Positions 18,808-29,734 of a DNA stretch of 64,000 nucleotides are shown in pieces. Both the position numbers and the translations under genes were made by a program. Below the pieces are notes generated by a model. It saw nothing but the letters and a program-made list of their open reading frames with translations. It ran no database searches and had not been told where the DNA came from. Source of the stretch: Azospirillum lipoferum 4B (GTDB taxonomy: Bacteria; Pseudomonadota; Alphaproteobacteria; Azospirillales; Azospirillaceae); NCBI RefSeq assembly GCF_000283655.1, contig NC_016587.1:62001-126000 (forward strand), written 5' to 3'. The stretch's first letter is position 1; each line of letters begins with the position of its first letter.

Positions 18808-21800
18808 ATGGACCGCAATATATTTCAATTCATTTGGAAGCACAGCGGCCGGCAGCAGATCCTGCTCGCCCTGTTGACCATCGCGTCCTTCCCGGTGCTC
18901 TACGCATCGCTGGAACTGCCGAAGATCATCATCAACCGGGCGCTGTCCGATCCCCAGCCGGTGCGCGAGATCCTGGGCGTCGCCATGGGTCCGGTGACCT
19001 ATCTGCTGGTGCTGTGCTTCACCTTCCTGGCGCTGGTGCTCGCCAACGGCGCCTTCAAGATGCGCATCAACACCTTCAAGGGGGTGGTCGGCGAACGGCA
19101 GGTGCGGCGCCTGCGCTTCATGCTGCTCGACCGCATGCTGCGCTTCCCGCTGCCGCATTTCTCCAAGGTCAGCCAGGGAGAGCTGATCTCCACCGTCACG
19201 TCGGAAACCGAACCGCTGGCCGGCTTCATCGGCGATTCCTTCGCCCAGCCGCTCTACCAGGGCGGCACGATGCTGACGATCCTGCTGTTCCTGTTCATCC
19301 AGCAGCCGACCATCGGGCTGGTGTCCATCGCGCTGATCCCGGTGCAGGCCTACATCATCCCCAAATTGCAGATCAAGGTGAAGATGCTGGGGAAGGAGCG
19401 GGTGCGCAAGGTCCGGCAACTGTCCGAGCGCATCGGCGAAAGCGTGGAGAATGTCCGCGAGATCCGCGTCAACGGCACGATCCGCTACGTCCTGGCCCAA
19501 TTCTCGCAGTATCTCGGCAGCATCTACTGGATCAGGCTGGAGATCTACAAGCGCAAGTATTTCGTCAAGTTCCTGAACAACTTCATCAACCAGATCACGC
19601 CCTTCTTCCTGTTCTCCATCGGCGGGTATCTGGTCCTGCAGGGCGACCTGACCATCGGCGCGCTGGTGGCGGCGCTGTCGGCCTTCAAGGACCTGACCGC
19701 CCCCTGGAAGGAGCTGCTCGACTATTACCAGAACATGATCGACGCCCAGATCAAGTACGAGCAGATCGCCGACCAGTTCTCCCCGCCCTTCCTGTTCGAA
19801 TGGGCCCCGTCGACGCCCGCCACGCCCACCGACCTGAAGGCCCCGATACGGCTGGAGGCGGTGACCTGGGCCAACGAATACGGCGACCGCATGCTGCAGC
19901 GGCTGTCGCTGGAGGTGCCGCCGGGCGCGCTGGTCGGCATCGCCGGCACCAACGCGCTGGCGCTGCGCCGTCTGGCCGAGGTGCTGGTGCGGCTGTCGCC
20001 GCCGACCTCCGGCCGGATCGCCATCGGCAACCAGACGCTGGACCAGCTGCCGCTCGACCTGCTGGGGCGCCGCATGGCCTATGCCAGCCCGGAACCGCGC
20101 ATGTTCACCGGCAGCATGATGCAGAACATCACCTATGGGCTGCGCCACCGCCCGCCACCCGACGATCCGGAAACCATGAGCCCCGCCCGTCGGCGCGAGA
20201 TCGTGGAGGCCGAGGCGTCCGGCAACTCCGCCGACAGCATGGAAGGCATCTGGACCGACTTCGCCATGATCGGCGCGACCGACTGGAACAGCCTGCGGCC
20301 CTGGTTCATGCAGTGTCTGGCGGCCACCGGCGGCGAGAACGCCGTCTACCAGCGCGGCCTGCGCGAGGTGTTCGACCCCGACGACTATCCCTTCGTCGCC
20401 GAGCCGCTGCTGCGCGTCCGCCACTGGCTGCGCGACGCCATTACCGAACGCGGCATGGACACGCTGCTGGCCCGCTTCGAGCGCGACCGCTTCAACCCCT
20501 ATGGCAGCCTTGCCGAGAACCTGCTGTTCGGCCTGCCGGACGGCAAGCGGCTGACCGTCGCCCGCATGGTCTGCGATCCCACCATCCGCGCCCTGATGGA
20601 GACACATGGGCTGTGGGACTCCGCCGTGCGCATCGGCCGCCGCTTCGCCATGCGGGTGGTCGGCGTCTATCGCGACAGCGCCGACGGCGACGTCATGATC
20701 ATGCGCTACCCGCACATCGACGACGCCCTGTTCGAGGAGCTGGTGGAGGCGGTCACCCGCCTGAAGCGCCGGTCCGAGCGGCCCCAGCGCCGCCACCAGG
20801 AGGCGGACACGCTGCTGTTCGCCACCATGTTCCTGATGATCGTGCCCAAGCGCGACGGCATGGACTTCGCCCCGCCGCCGGAACGCGAGGCGATCATGGC
20901 GATCCGCCGCCGCCTGCTGGACGACATGCCGCAGGAGCTGCGCGACAAGGTCGCCGTCTTCGACCCGGAACTCTATCACCCGCGCCTGAACGTGATGGAC
21001 AACCTGCTGTTCGGCCGCATCACCACGGAGGATCCCCGCGCGATCACCCAGCTGCGCGCCCTGGTGGATGAGGCGCTGGAGCGGAACGACGCACGGGCCT
21101 TCGTGCTGATCCTGGTGGTTCTGGGCGAGGTCGGCATCGGCGGTTCGCTGCTGCCGATCAGCGTGCGGCAGCGCATCCAGCTGACGCGGGGGCTGATGAA
21201 GAAGCCCGACATCTTCGTGATCTATCAGGCGCTGAACAGCTACGACCCGGACGAACGGATGCGCATCTTCCTGCGCATGAAGGAGCTGCTGCCGGAAATG
21301 ACGCTGATCGTGCTGGAGGAGCGGATCGCCGACAACCCGGCCTTCGACGCGCTCTACGACCTGGAGGACGGCCGGCTGGTCCGGCGCGGCCAGAACGGCG
21401 GCGACCAGCAGGAGGACACGATGCCCGGCGACGGGGAGGGCACCGACGAGCCCGCCCTGCGGCTGCTCTCGCGCTCTCCCGTCTTTTCCGACCTGCCGGA
21501 AACGGTGCTGCGCAGGATGCTCACGGTGTCGGAGTGGCGGACGGTGTCGGCCGGCGACTTCATCTTCCGCAGCGGCGAGCCGTCGGAGTTCGTCTTCGTC
21601 CTGGCGGAGGGCGAGGCGGAGATGGTGCGGCTGATGCCCGACAACCAGCCGCCGCTGCACATCGCCTACATCAAACCGCCGGAGGTGATGGGTGAGGTGG
21701 AGCTTCTGGCCGGCGTCCGCCGCTTCTCCACCATCCGGGCGCGCACCGACCTGCGTCTGCTGCGGCTGGACGGTGCGGCGATGCTGCGGCTTCTGCCGTC

Positions 21801-21954
21801 GGTGCCGGACCTGCCGATGCGGGTGATCCAGCAGATCGGCAAGCGCCTGACCAGCGAGGGACCGGCCGGTTCGGTGCCCTCGGATGCTCAAGTCCCTCTC
21901 CCGCCCCGGGAGAGGGAAGGGACCCATGCGGAGCATGGGAAGGGTGAGGGGTGA
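18808..21954 (+). CDS. ABC-exporter-like membrane protein with degenerate nucleotide-binding domain and cyclic-nucleotide-binding domain
   Basis: This 1048-residue protein begins with an ABC exporter membrane domain (residues 1-320, six expected helices; EXPORTER-like GELISTVTSETEPLAGF and SVENVREIRVNG). The region after it follows the ABC ATPase layout but the key motifs are changed: GIAGTNALALRRL stands where Walker A (GxxGxGKS/T) should be, LPISVRQRIQLTRGLMKKPD replaces the LSGGQ signature, and VIYQALNSYDPDER replaces Walker B/D-loop. Several hundred extra residues are inserted between. Residues about 890-1015 form a cNMP-binding beta-barrel (GEPSEFVFVLAEGEAEMV). The last 19 residues are encoded by a repeat element. 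The ATG at 18808 is preferred to an in-frame TTG. ATP-driven transport looks unlikely; the role is unknown. Confidence 0.8.
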   Translation: MDRNIFQFIWKHSGRQQILLALLTIASFPVLYASLELPKIIINRALSDPQPVREILGVAMGPVTYLLVLCFTFLALVLANGAFKMRINTFKGVVGERQVRRLRFMLLDRMLRFPLPHFSKVSQGELISTVTSETEPLAGFIGDSFAQPLYQGGTMLTILLFLFIQQPTIGLVSIALIPVQAYIIPKLQIKVKMLGKERVRKVRQLSERIGESVENVREIRVNGTIRYVLAQFSQYLGSIYWIRLEIYKRKYFVKFLNNFINQITPFFLFSIGGYLVLQGDLTIGALVAALSAFKDLTAPWKELLDYYQNMIDAQIKYEQIADQFSPPFLFEWAPSTPATPTDLKAPIRLEAVTWANEYGDRMLQRLSLEVPPGALVGIAGTNALALRRLAEVLVRLSPPTSGRIAIGNQTLDQLPLDLLGRRMAYASPEPRMFTGSMMQNITYGLRHRPPPDDPETMSPARRREIVEAEASGNSADSMEGIWTDFAMIGATDWNSLRPWFMQCLAATGGENAVYQRGLREVFDPDDYPFVAEPLLRVRHWLRDAITERGMDTLLARFERDRFNPYGSLAENLLFGLPDGKRLTVARMVCDPTIRALMETHGLWDSAVRIGRRFAMRVVGVYRDSADGDVMIMRYPHIDDALFEELVEAVTRLKRRSERPQRRHQEADTLLFATMFLMIVPKRDGMDFAPPPEREAIMAIRRRLLDDMPQELRDKVAVFDPELYHPRLNVMDNLLFGRITTEDPRAITQLRALVDEALERNDARAFVLILVVLGEVGIGGSLLPISVRQRIQLTRGLMKKPDIFVIYQALNSYDPDERMRIFLRMKELLPEMTLIVLEERIADNPAFDALYDLEDGRLVRRGQNGGDQQEDTMPGDGEGTDEPALRLLSRSPVFSDLPETVLRRMLTVSEWRTVSAGDFIFRSGEPSEFVFVLAEGEAEMVRLMPDNQPPLHIAYIKPPEVMGEVELLAGVRRFSTIRARTDLRLLRLDGAAMLRLLPSVPDLPMRVIQQIGKRLTSEGPAGSVPSDAQVPLPPREREGTHAEHGKGEG

Positions 21955-22039
21955 GGCAAGGGGCGATGATCCATATCCACATTGCCCCTCACCCTCCCCA
22001 CTTCGTGGGTCCCCTCCCTCTCCCGGGGCGGGAGAGGGC
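21893..22039 (+). repeat. Inverted-repeat element, family A, overlapping the end of a gene
   Basis: It closely matches the copy at 6473: inverted arms CCCTCTCCCGCCCC.. and ..GGGGCGGGAGAGGG, with GACCCATGCGGAGCATGGG and CCCCTCACCCTCCCC inside. The first 62 bases are translated as the C-terminal tail of the ABC-like protein; the rest forms the leader of the yejF-like gene. Confidence 0.85.
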
Positions 22040-22060
22040 ATTCCTCCAGGAGACGCGACG

Positions 22061-23826
<1,766 letters not shown>

Positions 23827-23830
<4 letters not shown>

Positions 23831-25902
23831 GGGCCATCATCGACCTTCTTTTCGGCCGTCATCCCCGCGAAGGCGGGGATCCAGGTGCTCCCGTTGCGAC
23901 GATGCCGGAAAGGCTGGATTCCCGCCTTCGCGGGAATGACGGCCGATTCAGGTTCGGCTCTCTCGGCAAAGCAACACTCGGCCTGACGATTGCCCTCCTC
24001 CTCACCACCCCGGCCGCCGCCTTTACCCCGCAGGAGCCGGCGATGCTGCGCGATCAGGTCGTCTACGGCCTCATCCCCCCCGTCAGCCAGCGCATGCCGG
24101 CGGAGCCTCTCATCGTCGACCCGACGGCGAAGGGCCGCGATCTCGGCCGTTCCGGCGGCTGGATCCGCACCTTCATCACCCAGCGGCGCAACAGCCGCGT
24201 CGCCGTGCTCTACGGCTATGCCCGGCTGGTCGGCTACAACGGGAAGCGGGAACTGGTCCCCGACATCCTGAAGGACGTCACCGTCGTCGACGGCCGCGAC
24301 TTCACCCTGACCCTGCGCGCCGGCCACCGCTGGTCCGACGGCGCCCCCTTCACCAGCGACGACATCCGCTATTGGTGGGAGGACATCGCCAACAACCCCA
24401 TGCTCTCGCCGTCCGGCCCGCCGCGCTTCATGCTGGTGGACGGCAAGCCGCCGCAGGTCAGCTTCCCCGACGCGGTCACCGCCCGCTTCCGCTGGGAGGA
24501 GCCGAACCCCTATTTCCTGCCCGCGCTCGCCGCCGCCCGGCCGCCCTTCATCTATCGGCCGGCCCATTACCTGAAGCGCTTCCACGCCCGCTACACCGGC
24601 GAGGCGGAGCTGTCGCCGCTGATCGCCAAGTACAAGGTCCGCAACTGGGCGGCGCTGCACAACGCCCGCGACGACATGTTCCGGATGGAGAACCCGGACG
24701 AACCGACCCTCCAGCCCTGGATGGCGATGTCGAAGGGCACCGGCAGCCATCTGCTGTTCCAGCGCAACCCCTATTACCACCGCTTCGACACCCGCGGCAT
24801 GCAGCTGCCCTACGCCGACGGGCTGGACGTGACGGTGATGGCCGGCGGGCTGATCCCGGCGCAGGTCGCCACCGGCAAGGCCGACCTCCAGGCCGAAGGG
24901 CTGACCTTCTCCCAGGTGCCGGTGCTGGTGGCGGGGGAGGGGGGCGGCAACTACCGCACCCTGCTGTGGCCGGAGGGCAAGGCGGCGGAGATCGCGCTCT
25001 ACCCCAACCTGAACTACAACGACCCGGTCTGGCGCGGCCTGCTGCGTGACGCCCGCTTCCGCCGCGCCCTGTCGATGGGGATCGACCGGCGGATCATCAA
25101 CCGCTCGCTCTTCTTCGGGCTGGCGCGGGAAAGCGGCGTGGACGTGCTGCCGGGAAGCCCGCTCTACAAGCCGGAACGCACCGGCGTCTGGACCGGCTAC
25201 GACCCCGAACGGGCGGCGGCGCTGCTCGACCAGATCGGGCTGAAGCGCAAGCGCGGCGAGGCGTACCGCGACCTGCCCGACGGCCGCCCGCTGGAGGTGA
25301 TCGTCGAATCGTCGGGCGAGAAGCCGGAGGTGGCCGACGCCCTGCAGATCATCGCGGAGACCTGGCGCGACATCGGCGTCCGGCTGCTGGTGCGCACGGT
25401 GGACCGCGACGTGCTGCGCAACCGCGTCTATGCCGGCCAGACCATGATGGCGGTGTGGGGCGGCTGGGACAACGGCGTCCCCGATCCCGACAGCAGCCCG
25501 GAGGAGCTGGCGCCGATGACGCAGGAGAATTTCAGCTGGCCGAAATGGGGGCAATATTACCAGACCTCCGGCAGTGCCGGCGAGGCCATCGACATGCCCA
25601 TCCCGCAGGAGCTGATGGACTTCGCCCGCCGCTGGCGCCGCACCACCGACGAGACCGAACGGCGCGCCCTGTGGTCGGCGATGCTCGACATCCATGCCGA
25701 CCAGATCTTCGCCATCGGCGTGGTGTCGAAGACGCCCCAGCCCATCGCCGTCTCCAACCGCCTGCGCAACGTGCCTGACAAGGGGCTGTGGCTGTGGGAT
25801 CCCGGCGCCTATCTCGGCATCTACCGGCCCGATGAGTTCTATTTCGCCGACGCCCGCCCGGCCGACCCGGAGCCGGCCGGCCTCCACCGCGGGGGGGAAT
25901 GA
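23827..25902 (+). CDS. yejA: Extracellular solute-binding protein of peptide importer (YejA-like)
   Basis: This 691-residue periplasmic protein belongs to the SBP_bac_5 (DppA/OppA/YejA) family, which captures peptides for the permeases encoded next. Family stretches include FTLTLRAGHRWSDGAPFTSDD and FRRALSMGIDRRIIN. The ATG at 23827 overlaps the yejF stop. The signal-peptide core is LGLTIALLLTTPAAA at about residues 51-65, but residues 11-40 (RHPREGGDPG..DSRLRGNDG) are encoded by an inserted palindromic repeat. Removing those 30 residues would leave a normal signal peptide. An ATG at 23902 inside the repeat is an alternative start but has no ribosome site. Confidence 0.88.
23855..23945 (+). 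repeat. Palindromic repeat element, family D, in the yejA reading frame
   Basis: Inverted arms GTCATCCCCGCGAAGGCGGG (23858-23877) and CCCGCCTTCGCGGGAATGAC (23921-23940) flank a loop of about 43 bases. The same arms occur at 45809-45894. The insertion keeps the yejA frame open and is translated. Confidence 0.85.
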
Positions 25903-25908
25903 CCGCCC

Positions 25909-26940
25909 ATGCTGCGTTTCATCCTGCGCCGGCTGCTGGTGATGATCCCGACCCTGATCGCGGTGTCGATGTTGATCTTCATCGTCATCAACCTGCCGCC
26001 CGGCGATTACCTGTCCAACCAGATCGCGGAGCTGCGGGCCACCGGCCAGGAGGCCGGCCTCGCCAAGGCCGAATTCCTGCGCCGCGAATACGCCCTGGAC
26101 CGCCCGCTGCCCGAACAATATCTGGTCTGGATCGGCGTCTGGCCGGGGCCGAACGGCTTCAACGGCCTGCTGCAGGGCGACCTCGGCTGGTCCTTCGAGT
26201 TCAACAAGCCGGTGGCGGAGGTGGTGGGGGAGACCCTGTGGTTCACCGTCATCCTCAACCTCGCCGCCGTGCTGTTCGTCTATCTGGTCTCCTTCCCGCT
26301 GGGGGCGCTGGCGGCGATCCGCGCCAACAGCTGGGTCGATTACCTTGCCGCCACCATCGGCTATATCGGGCTGGCGACGCCCAACTTCCTGCTGGCGCTG
26401 ATCCTGCTCTATTACGGCCAGAAATGGTTGGGCCTGCCCATCGGCGGGTTGCTGGATGCCCAGTACGAGAACCAGCCGATGAGCTGGGGCAAGATCGGCT
26501 CTGTGCTTGAACACCTGATCGTCCCCACCATCGTCATCGGCCTGTCCGGCACCGCCGCCATGGTGCGGCGCCTGCGCGCCAACCTGCTGGACGAGCTGGG
26601 CAAGCCCTATGTCGTCACCGCCAAGGCCAAGGGCGTGCCGCCGCTGCGCCGGCTGACCCGCTATCCGCTGCGCATGGCGCTGAACCCCTTCGTCTCCGAC
26701 ATCGGGTCGCTGCTGCCGTCGCTGGTGTCGGGCTCGGTGCTGATCTCCGTCGTGCTCAGCCTGCCCACCATCGGGCCGGCCCTGCTGGGGGCGCTGCGGG
26801 CGCAGGACATCTTCCTGTCGGGCTTCATCCTGATGTTCATCTCGCTGCTGGTGCTGGTCGGCATGCTGATCTCCGACATCGCGCTGGCGCTGCTCGATCC
26901 CCGCATCCGGCTGGGCAAGGCAAGGAAGGCCCAGTCATGA
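25909..26940 (+). CDS. yejB: Peptide ABC importer permease (YejB-like)
   Basis: This 343-residue permease of the DppB/YejB class has an N-terminal membrane anchor (FILRRLLVMIPTLIAVSMLIF), a periplasmic loop and five further hydrophobic segments. The cytoplasmic coupling motif is KAKGVPPLRRLTRYPLRMAL, with the EAA-like glycine. The gene starts 6 bp after the binding-protein stop and overlaps the next permease by ATGA. It should form the heterodimeric channel with the YejE-like protein. Confidence 0.93.
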   Translation: MLRFILRRLLVMIPTLIAVSMLIFIVINLPPGDYLSNQIAELRATGQEAGLAKAEFLRREYALDRPLPEQYLVWIGVWPGPNGFNGLLQGDLGWSFEFNKPVAEVVGETLWFTVILNLAAVLFVYLVSFPLGALAAIRANSWVDYLAATIGYIGLATPNFLLALILLYYGQKWLGLPIGGLLDAQYENQPMSWGKIGSVLEHLIVPTIVIGLSGTAAMVRRLRANLLDELGKPYVVTAKAKGVPPLRRLTRYPLRMALNPFVSDIGSLLPSLVSGSVLISVVLSLPTIGPALLGALRAQDIFLSGFILMFISLLVLVGMLISDIALALLDPRIRLGKARKAQS

Positions 26941-28154
26941 AGGACCGGAGCATGGAAGGCGGGGGCATGAAGGGCGGAGGCGTGAAGGGCGAAGGCGTGA
27001 AAGGCGGCTGGGACCATTACGTCGACAGCCGGCCCTATCCCGATCCCGCCGCGCCGGACGGCCCGGCGACCCGCTTCGATCCGGGCGCCTCGACCGCGCG
27101 GCTGATGCTGCGGCGGTTCCTGCGCCACCGGCTGGCGGTGCTGGGGGCGCTGTTCCTCGGGCTGTCCTATCTCAGCCTGCCCTTCGTCGATTTCCTGGTT
27201 CCCTACGGCGCCAACGAACGCGACGTGGAGCATCTCTACGCCCCGCCGCAGGGCATCCACCTGTTCCACGACGGGCGGTTCATCGGCCCCTTCGTCTACC
27301 CGACCACCGGACGGCCCGACCTGAAGGATTATCGCTGGCGCTACGAGGCCGACGAAAGCCGGCCGATGCAGCTGGAGTTCTTCTGCCCCGGCGCGCCCTT
27401 TCGCTTCCTCGGGCTGGTGGAGATGCGGATGCGGCTGGTCTGCCCGCCGCCGGGGGCGACGCTGCATCTGCTCGGCACCGACCGGCTGGGGCGGGACATG
27501 TTGTCGCGGCTGGCCATCGGGGCGCAGCTGTCGCTGACCGTCGGGCTGCTGGGCATCGCCGTGTCCTTCGCCATCGGCGTCACGCTGGGCGGCATGGCCG
27601 GCTATTTCGGCGGCTGGATCGACTCCGGGGTGCAGCGCCTGTCGGAGATCCTGAAATCCCTGCCGGAACTGCCGCTGTGGCTGGCGCTTTCCGCCGCGGT
27701 GCCGGCGCAATGGAGCCCGGTGACGGTGTTCCTCTGCATCTCCGTCATCCTCGGCCTGCTGGACTGGCCGTCGCTGGCCCGCGCCGTGCGCTCCCGCTTC
27801 CTGGCGTTGCGCGAGGAGGATTTCGTCATGGCGGCCGAGCTGATGGGCGCCAGCCCGGCGCGGATCATCCGCCGCCACCTGCTGCCCAACTTCGCCAGCC
27901 ACCTGCTGGCCAGCGCCACCCTGTCGATCCCGGCGATGATCCTGGGCGAGACGGCGCTGTCCTTCCTGGGACTCGGCCTGCGCGCGCCGGCGACCAGCTG
28001 GGGGGTGATGCTGAACGACGCCCAGAACCTGATGGCCGTGGAAACCTATCCATGGGTGTCATTGCCGATGCTGCCGGTGATCCTGGTAGTCTTGTCCTTC
28101 AACTTCTTCGGCGACGGACTGCGTGACGCCCTGGATCCCTATCATGGCGATTGA
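26937..28154 (+). CDS. yejE: Peptide ABC importer permease (YejE-like)
   Basis: This 405-residue permease is of the DppC/YejE class, with a long periplasmic loop between the first and second membrane segments (about residues 80-180) and the coupling stretch AAELMGASPARIIRRHLLPN. Residues 1-25 are a low-complexity Met/Lys/Gly segment made of a 15-bp tandem repeat (GGCGTGAAGGGC-like units at about 26955-27005). Other YejE proteins do not need such a segment, and an internal start is hard to place. It ends the four-gene importer unit. Confidence 0.92.
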   Translation: MKDRSMEGGGMKGGGVKGEGVKGGWDHYVDSRPYPDPAAPDGPATRFDPGASTARLMLRRFLRHRLAVLGALFLGLSYLSLPFVDFLVPYGANERDVEHLYAPPQGIHLFHDGRFIGPFVYPTTGRPDLKDYRWRYEADESRPMQLEFFCPGAPFRFLGLVEMRMRLVCPPPGATLHLLGTDRLGRDMLSRLAIGAQLSLTVGLLGIAVSFAIGVTLGGMAGYFGGWIDSGVQRLSEILKSLPELPLWLALSAAVPAQWSPVTVFLCISVILGLLDWPSLARAVRSRFLALREEDFVMAAELMGASPARIIRRHLLPNFASHLLASATLSIPAMILGETALSFLGLGLRAPATSWGVMLNDAQNLMAVETYPWVSLPMLPVILVVLSFNFFGDGLRDALDPYHGD

Positions 28155-28420
28155 GCCCGGAACGGGATGGACGGCCGAAGGCCGGAAAGCCCTCCCCATC
28201 TATGCGTTATGTCATAGCTGGATTGCCTCACCCTGGCCGGAAGTCGGCTTGATGCGCGGCACAATCCATGTGAGGGGTTTTGTCCAGGCTGGAGCGTTGC
28301 TGCCGGCGCCTGGACAAACCCGCAACCGCCGGCGACCGAACCGGTTCCCAGACAAGAACGACGATCTGTCCCGCAACGGATTTTCGGTTCCGAAGCATTG
28401 CTGAAGCGGAGTGTCCGAGC

Positions 28421-29734
28421 ATGCACCAGCCACAGCCATCCCTTCGGTCCCTCCATCCCGACCGGGCACCGCCGCGCATCCTGCTCTACAGCCACGACAC
28501 CTTCGGGCTTGGGCATCTGCGGCGGTCGCGGACGATTGCCCAAGCCCTGGTGTCGGCCTTTCCCGAGGCCTCCGCGCTGATCCTCACCGGCTCGCCCGTC
28601 GCCGGCCGCTTCGATTTCCCGCAGCGCGTCGACCATGTGCGCCTGCCGGGCGTGGTGAAGCAGCCGGACGGCGGCTACACCGCCCGCAACCTCGGCCTGC
28701 CGATCGAGGAGACCGCCGCCATCCGGGCGGAGATCATCCGCGCCACCGCCCGCGCCTTCCGCCCGACGCTGGCCATCGTCGACAAGGAGCCGACCGGCCT
28801 GCACGGCGAATTCCTGCCGGCGCTGGAGGAGATGCGGGCCGGCGGCAACACCCGCGTGGTGCTGGGCCTGCGCGACGTGCTGGACGCGCCCGAGGCGCTG
28901 CAGCCGGAATGGGAGCGCAAGGAGGCGGTGGCCGCCATCGAGCGCTATTACGACCAGCTCTGGATCTACGGCCTGCCGGAGGTCTACCGCCCGCTCGACG
29001 GCCTGGAGCTGCCGCCGGAGGTGGCGGCGCGCGTGCGCTACACCGGCTATCTGCGACGGGAACCGTCGGAGGGCGGCGGCGCCGTCCAGGCGGCGGACAG
29101 CCTGATGGCGGCGCCCTATGTGCTGGTGACGCCCGGCGGCGGCGGCGACGGGGCGGCCCTGGTCGACTGGACCATCGCCGCCTATGAGAGCGATCCGGAT
29201 CTCGCCCCCAACGCGCTGATCGTCTACGGCCCCTTCCTGGAGGATGCCCGCCGCCAGGAATTCGCCGCCCGCATCCGCCGGCTGAAGGGCAGGGTGGAGA
29301 CCATCAACTTCCATTCCCGCATGGAAGACCTCTATGCCGGCGCGGTCGGCGTGGTGGCGATGGGCGGCTACAACACCTTCTGCGAGATCCTGTCCTTCGA
29401 CAAGCCGTCGGTGCTGGCCCCGCGCACCCGCCCGCGGCTGGAACAGCGCATCCGCGCCGAAGCGGCGGAGGCGTTGGGCCTGCTGCGCACGCTCGACAGC
29501 GACCGCGACGGCGGCGACCCGCGGGCGATGGCCGATGCCATCCGCGCGCTGCCCGCCCAGCCGCCGCCCTCGGCCAGCCCGCTGCCCGGCCTGCTCGGCG
29601 GGCTGGACCGCATCGTCGAGCTGACGCGCGAGGTGCTGCAAGCCGAGTCGGCGGTCGCCCGCGCCACCCCTGTCACCCCGATCCGCCGGGCGGCGCAACG
29701 TCTGTCCCGCGCGGCGATGGGCAAGCGCGCATGA
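28421..29734 (+). CDS. Glycosyltransferase, GT28/MurG-like fold
   Basis: This 437-residue protein opens with RILLYSHDTFGLGHLRRSR, the glycine-rich N-terminal loop of GT-B enzymes that process a lipid or glycan acceptor. Its C-terminal half has VLVTPGGGGDG and AVGVVAMGGYNTFCEILSF, the nucleotide-sugar-binding part of the MurG/GT28 clan. The ATG at 28421 is chosen because homology starts nearby; an upstream in-frame extension lacks conservation. It is the first of six genes coupled by 4-bp overlaps. The cluster probably builds or decorates a surface or secreted glycan; donor and acceptor sugars are unknown. Confidence 0.8.
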   Translation: MHQPQPSLRSLHPDRAPPRILLYSHDTFGLGHLRRSRTIAQALVSAFPEASALILTGSPVAGRFDFPQRVDHVRLPGVVKQPDGGYTARNLGLPIEETAAIRAEIIRATARAFRPTLAIVDKEPTGLHGEFLPALEEMRAGGNTRVVLGLRDVLDAPEALQPEWERKEAVAAIERYYDQLWIYGLPEVYRPLDGLELPPEVAARVRYTGYLRREPSEGGGAVQAADSLMAAPYVLVTPGGGGDGAALVDWTIAAYESDPDLAPNALIVYGPFLEDARRQEFAARIRRLKGRVETINFHSRMEDLYAGAVGVVAMGGYNTFCEILSFDKPSVLAPRTRPRLEQRIRAEAAEALGLLRTLDSDRDGGDPRAMADAIRALPAQPPPSASPLPGLLGGLDRIVELTREVLQAESAVARATPVTPIRRAAQRLSRAAMGKRA

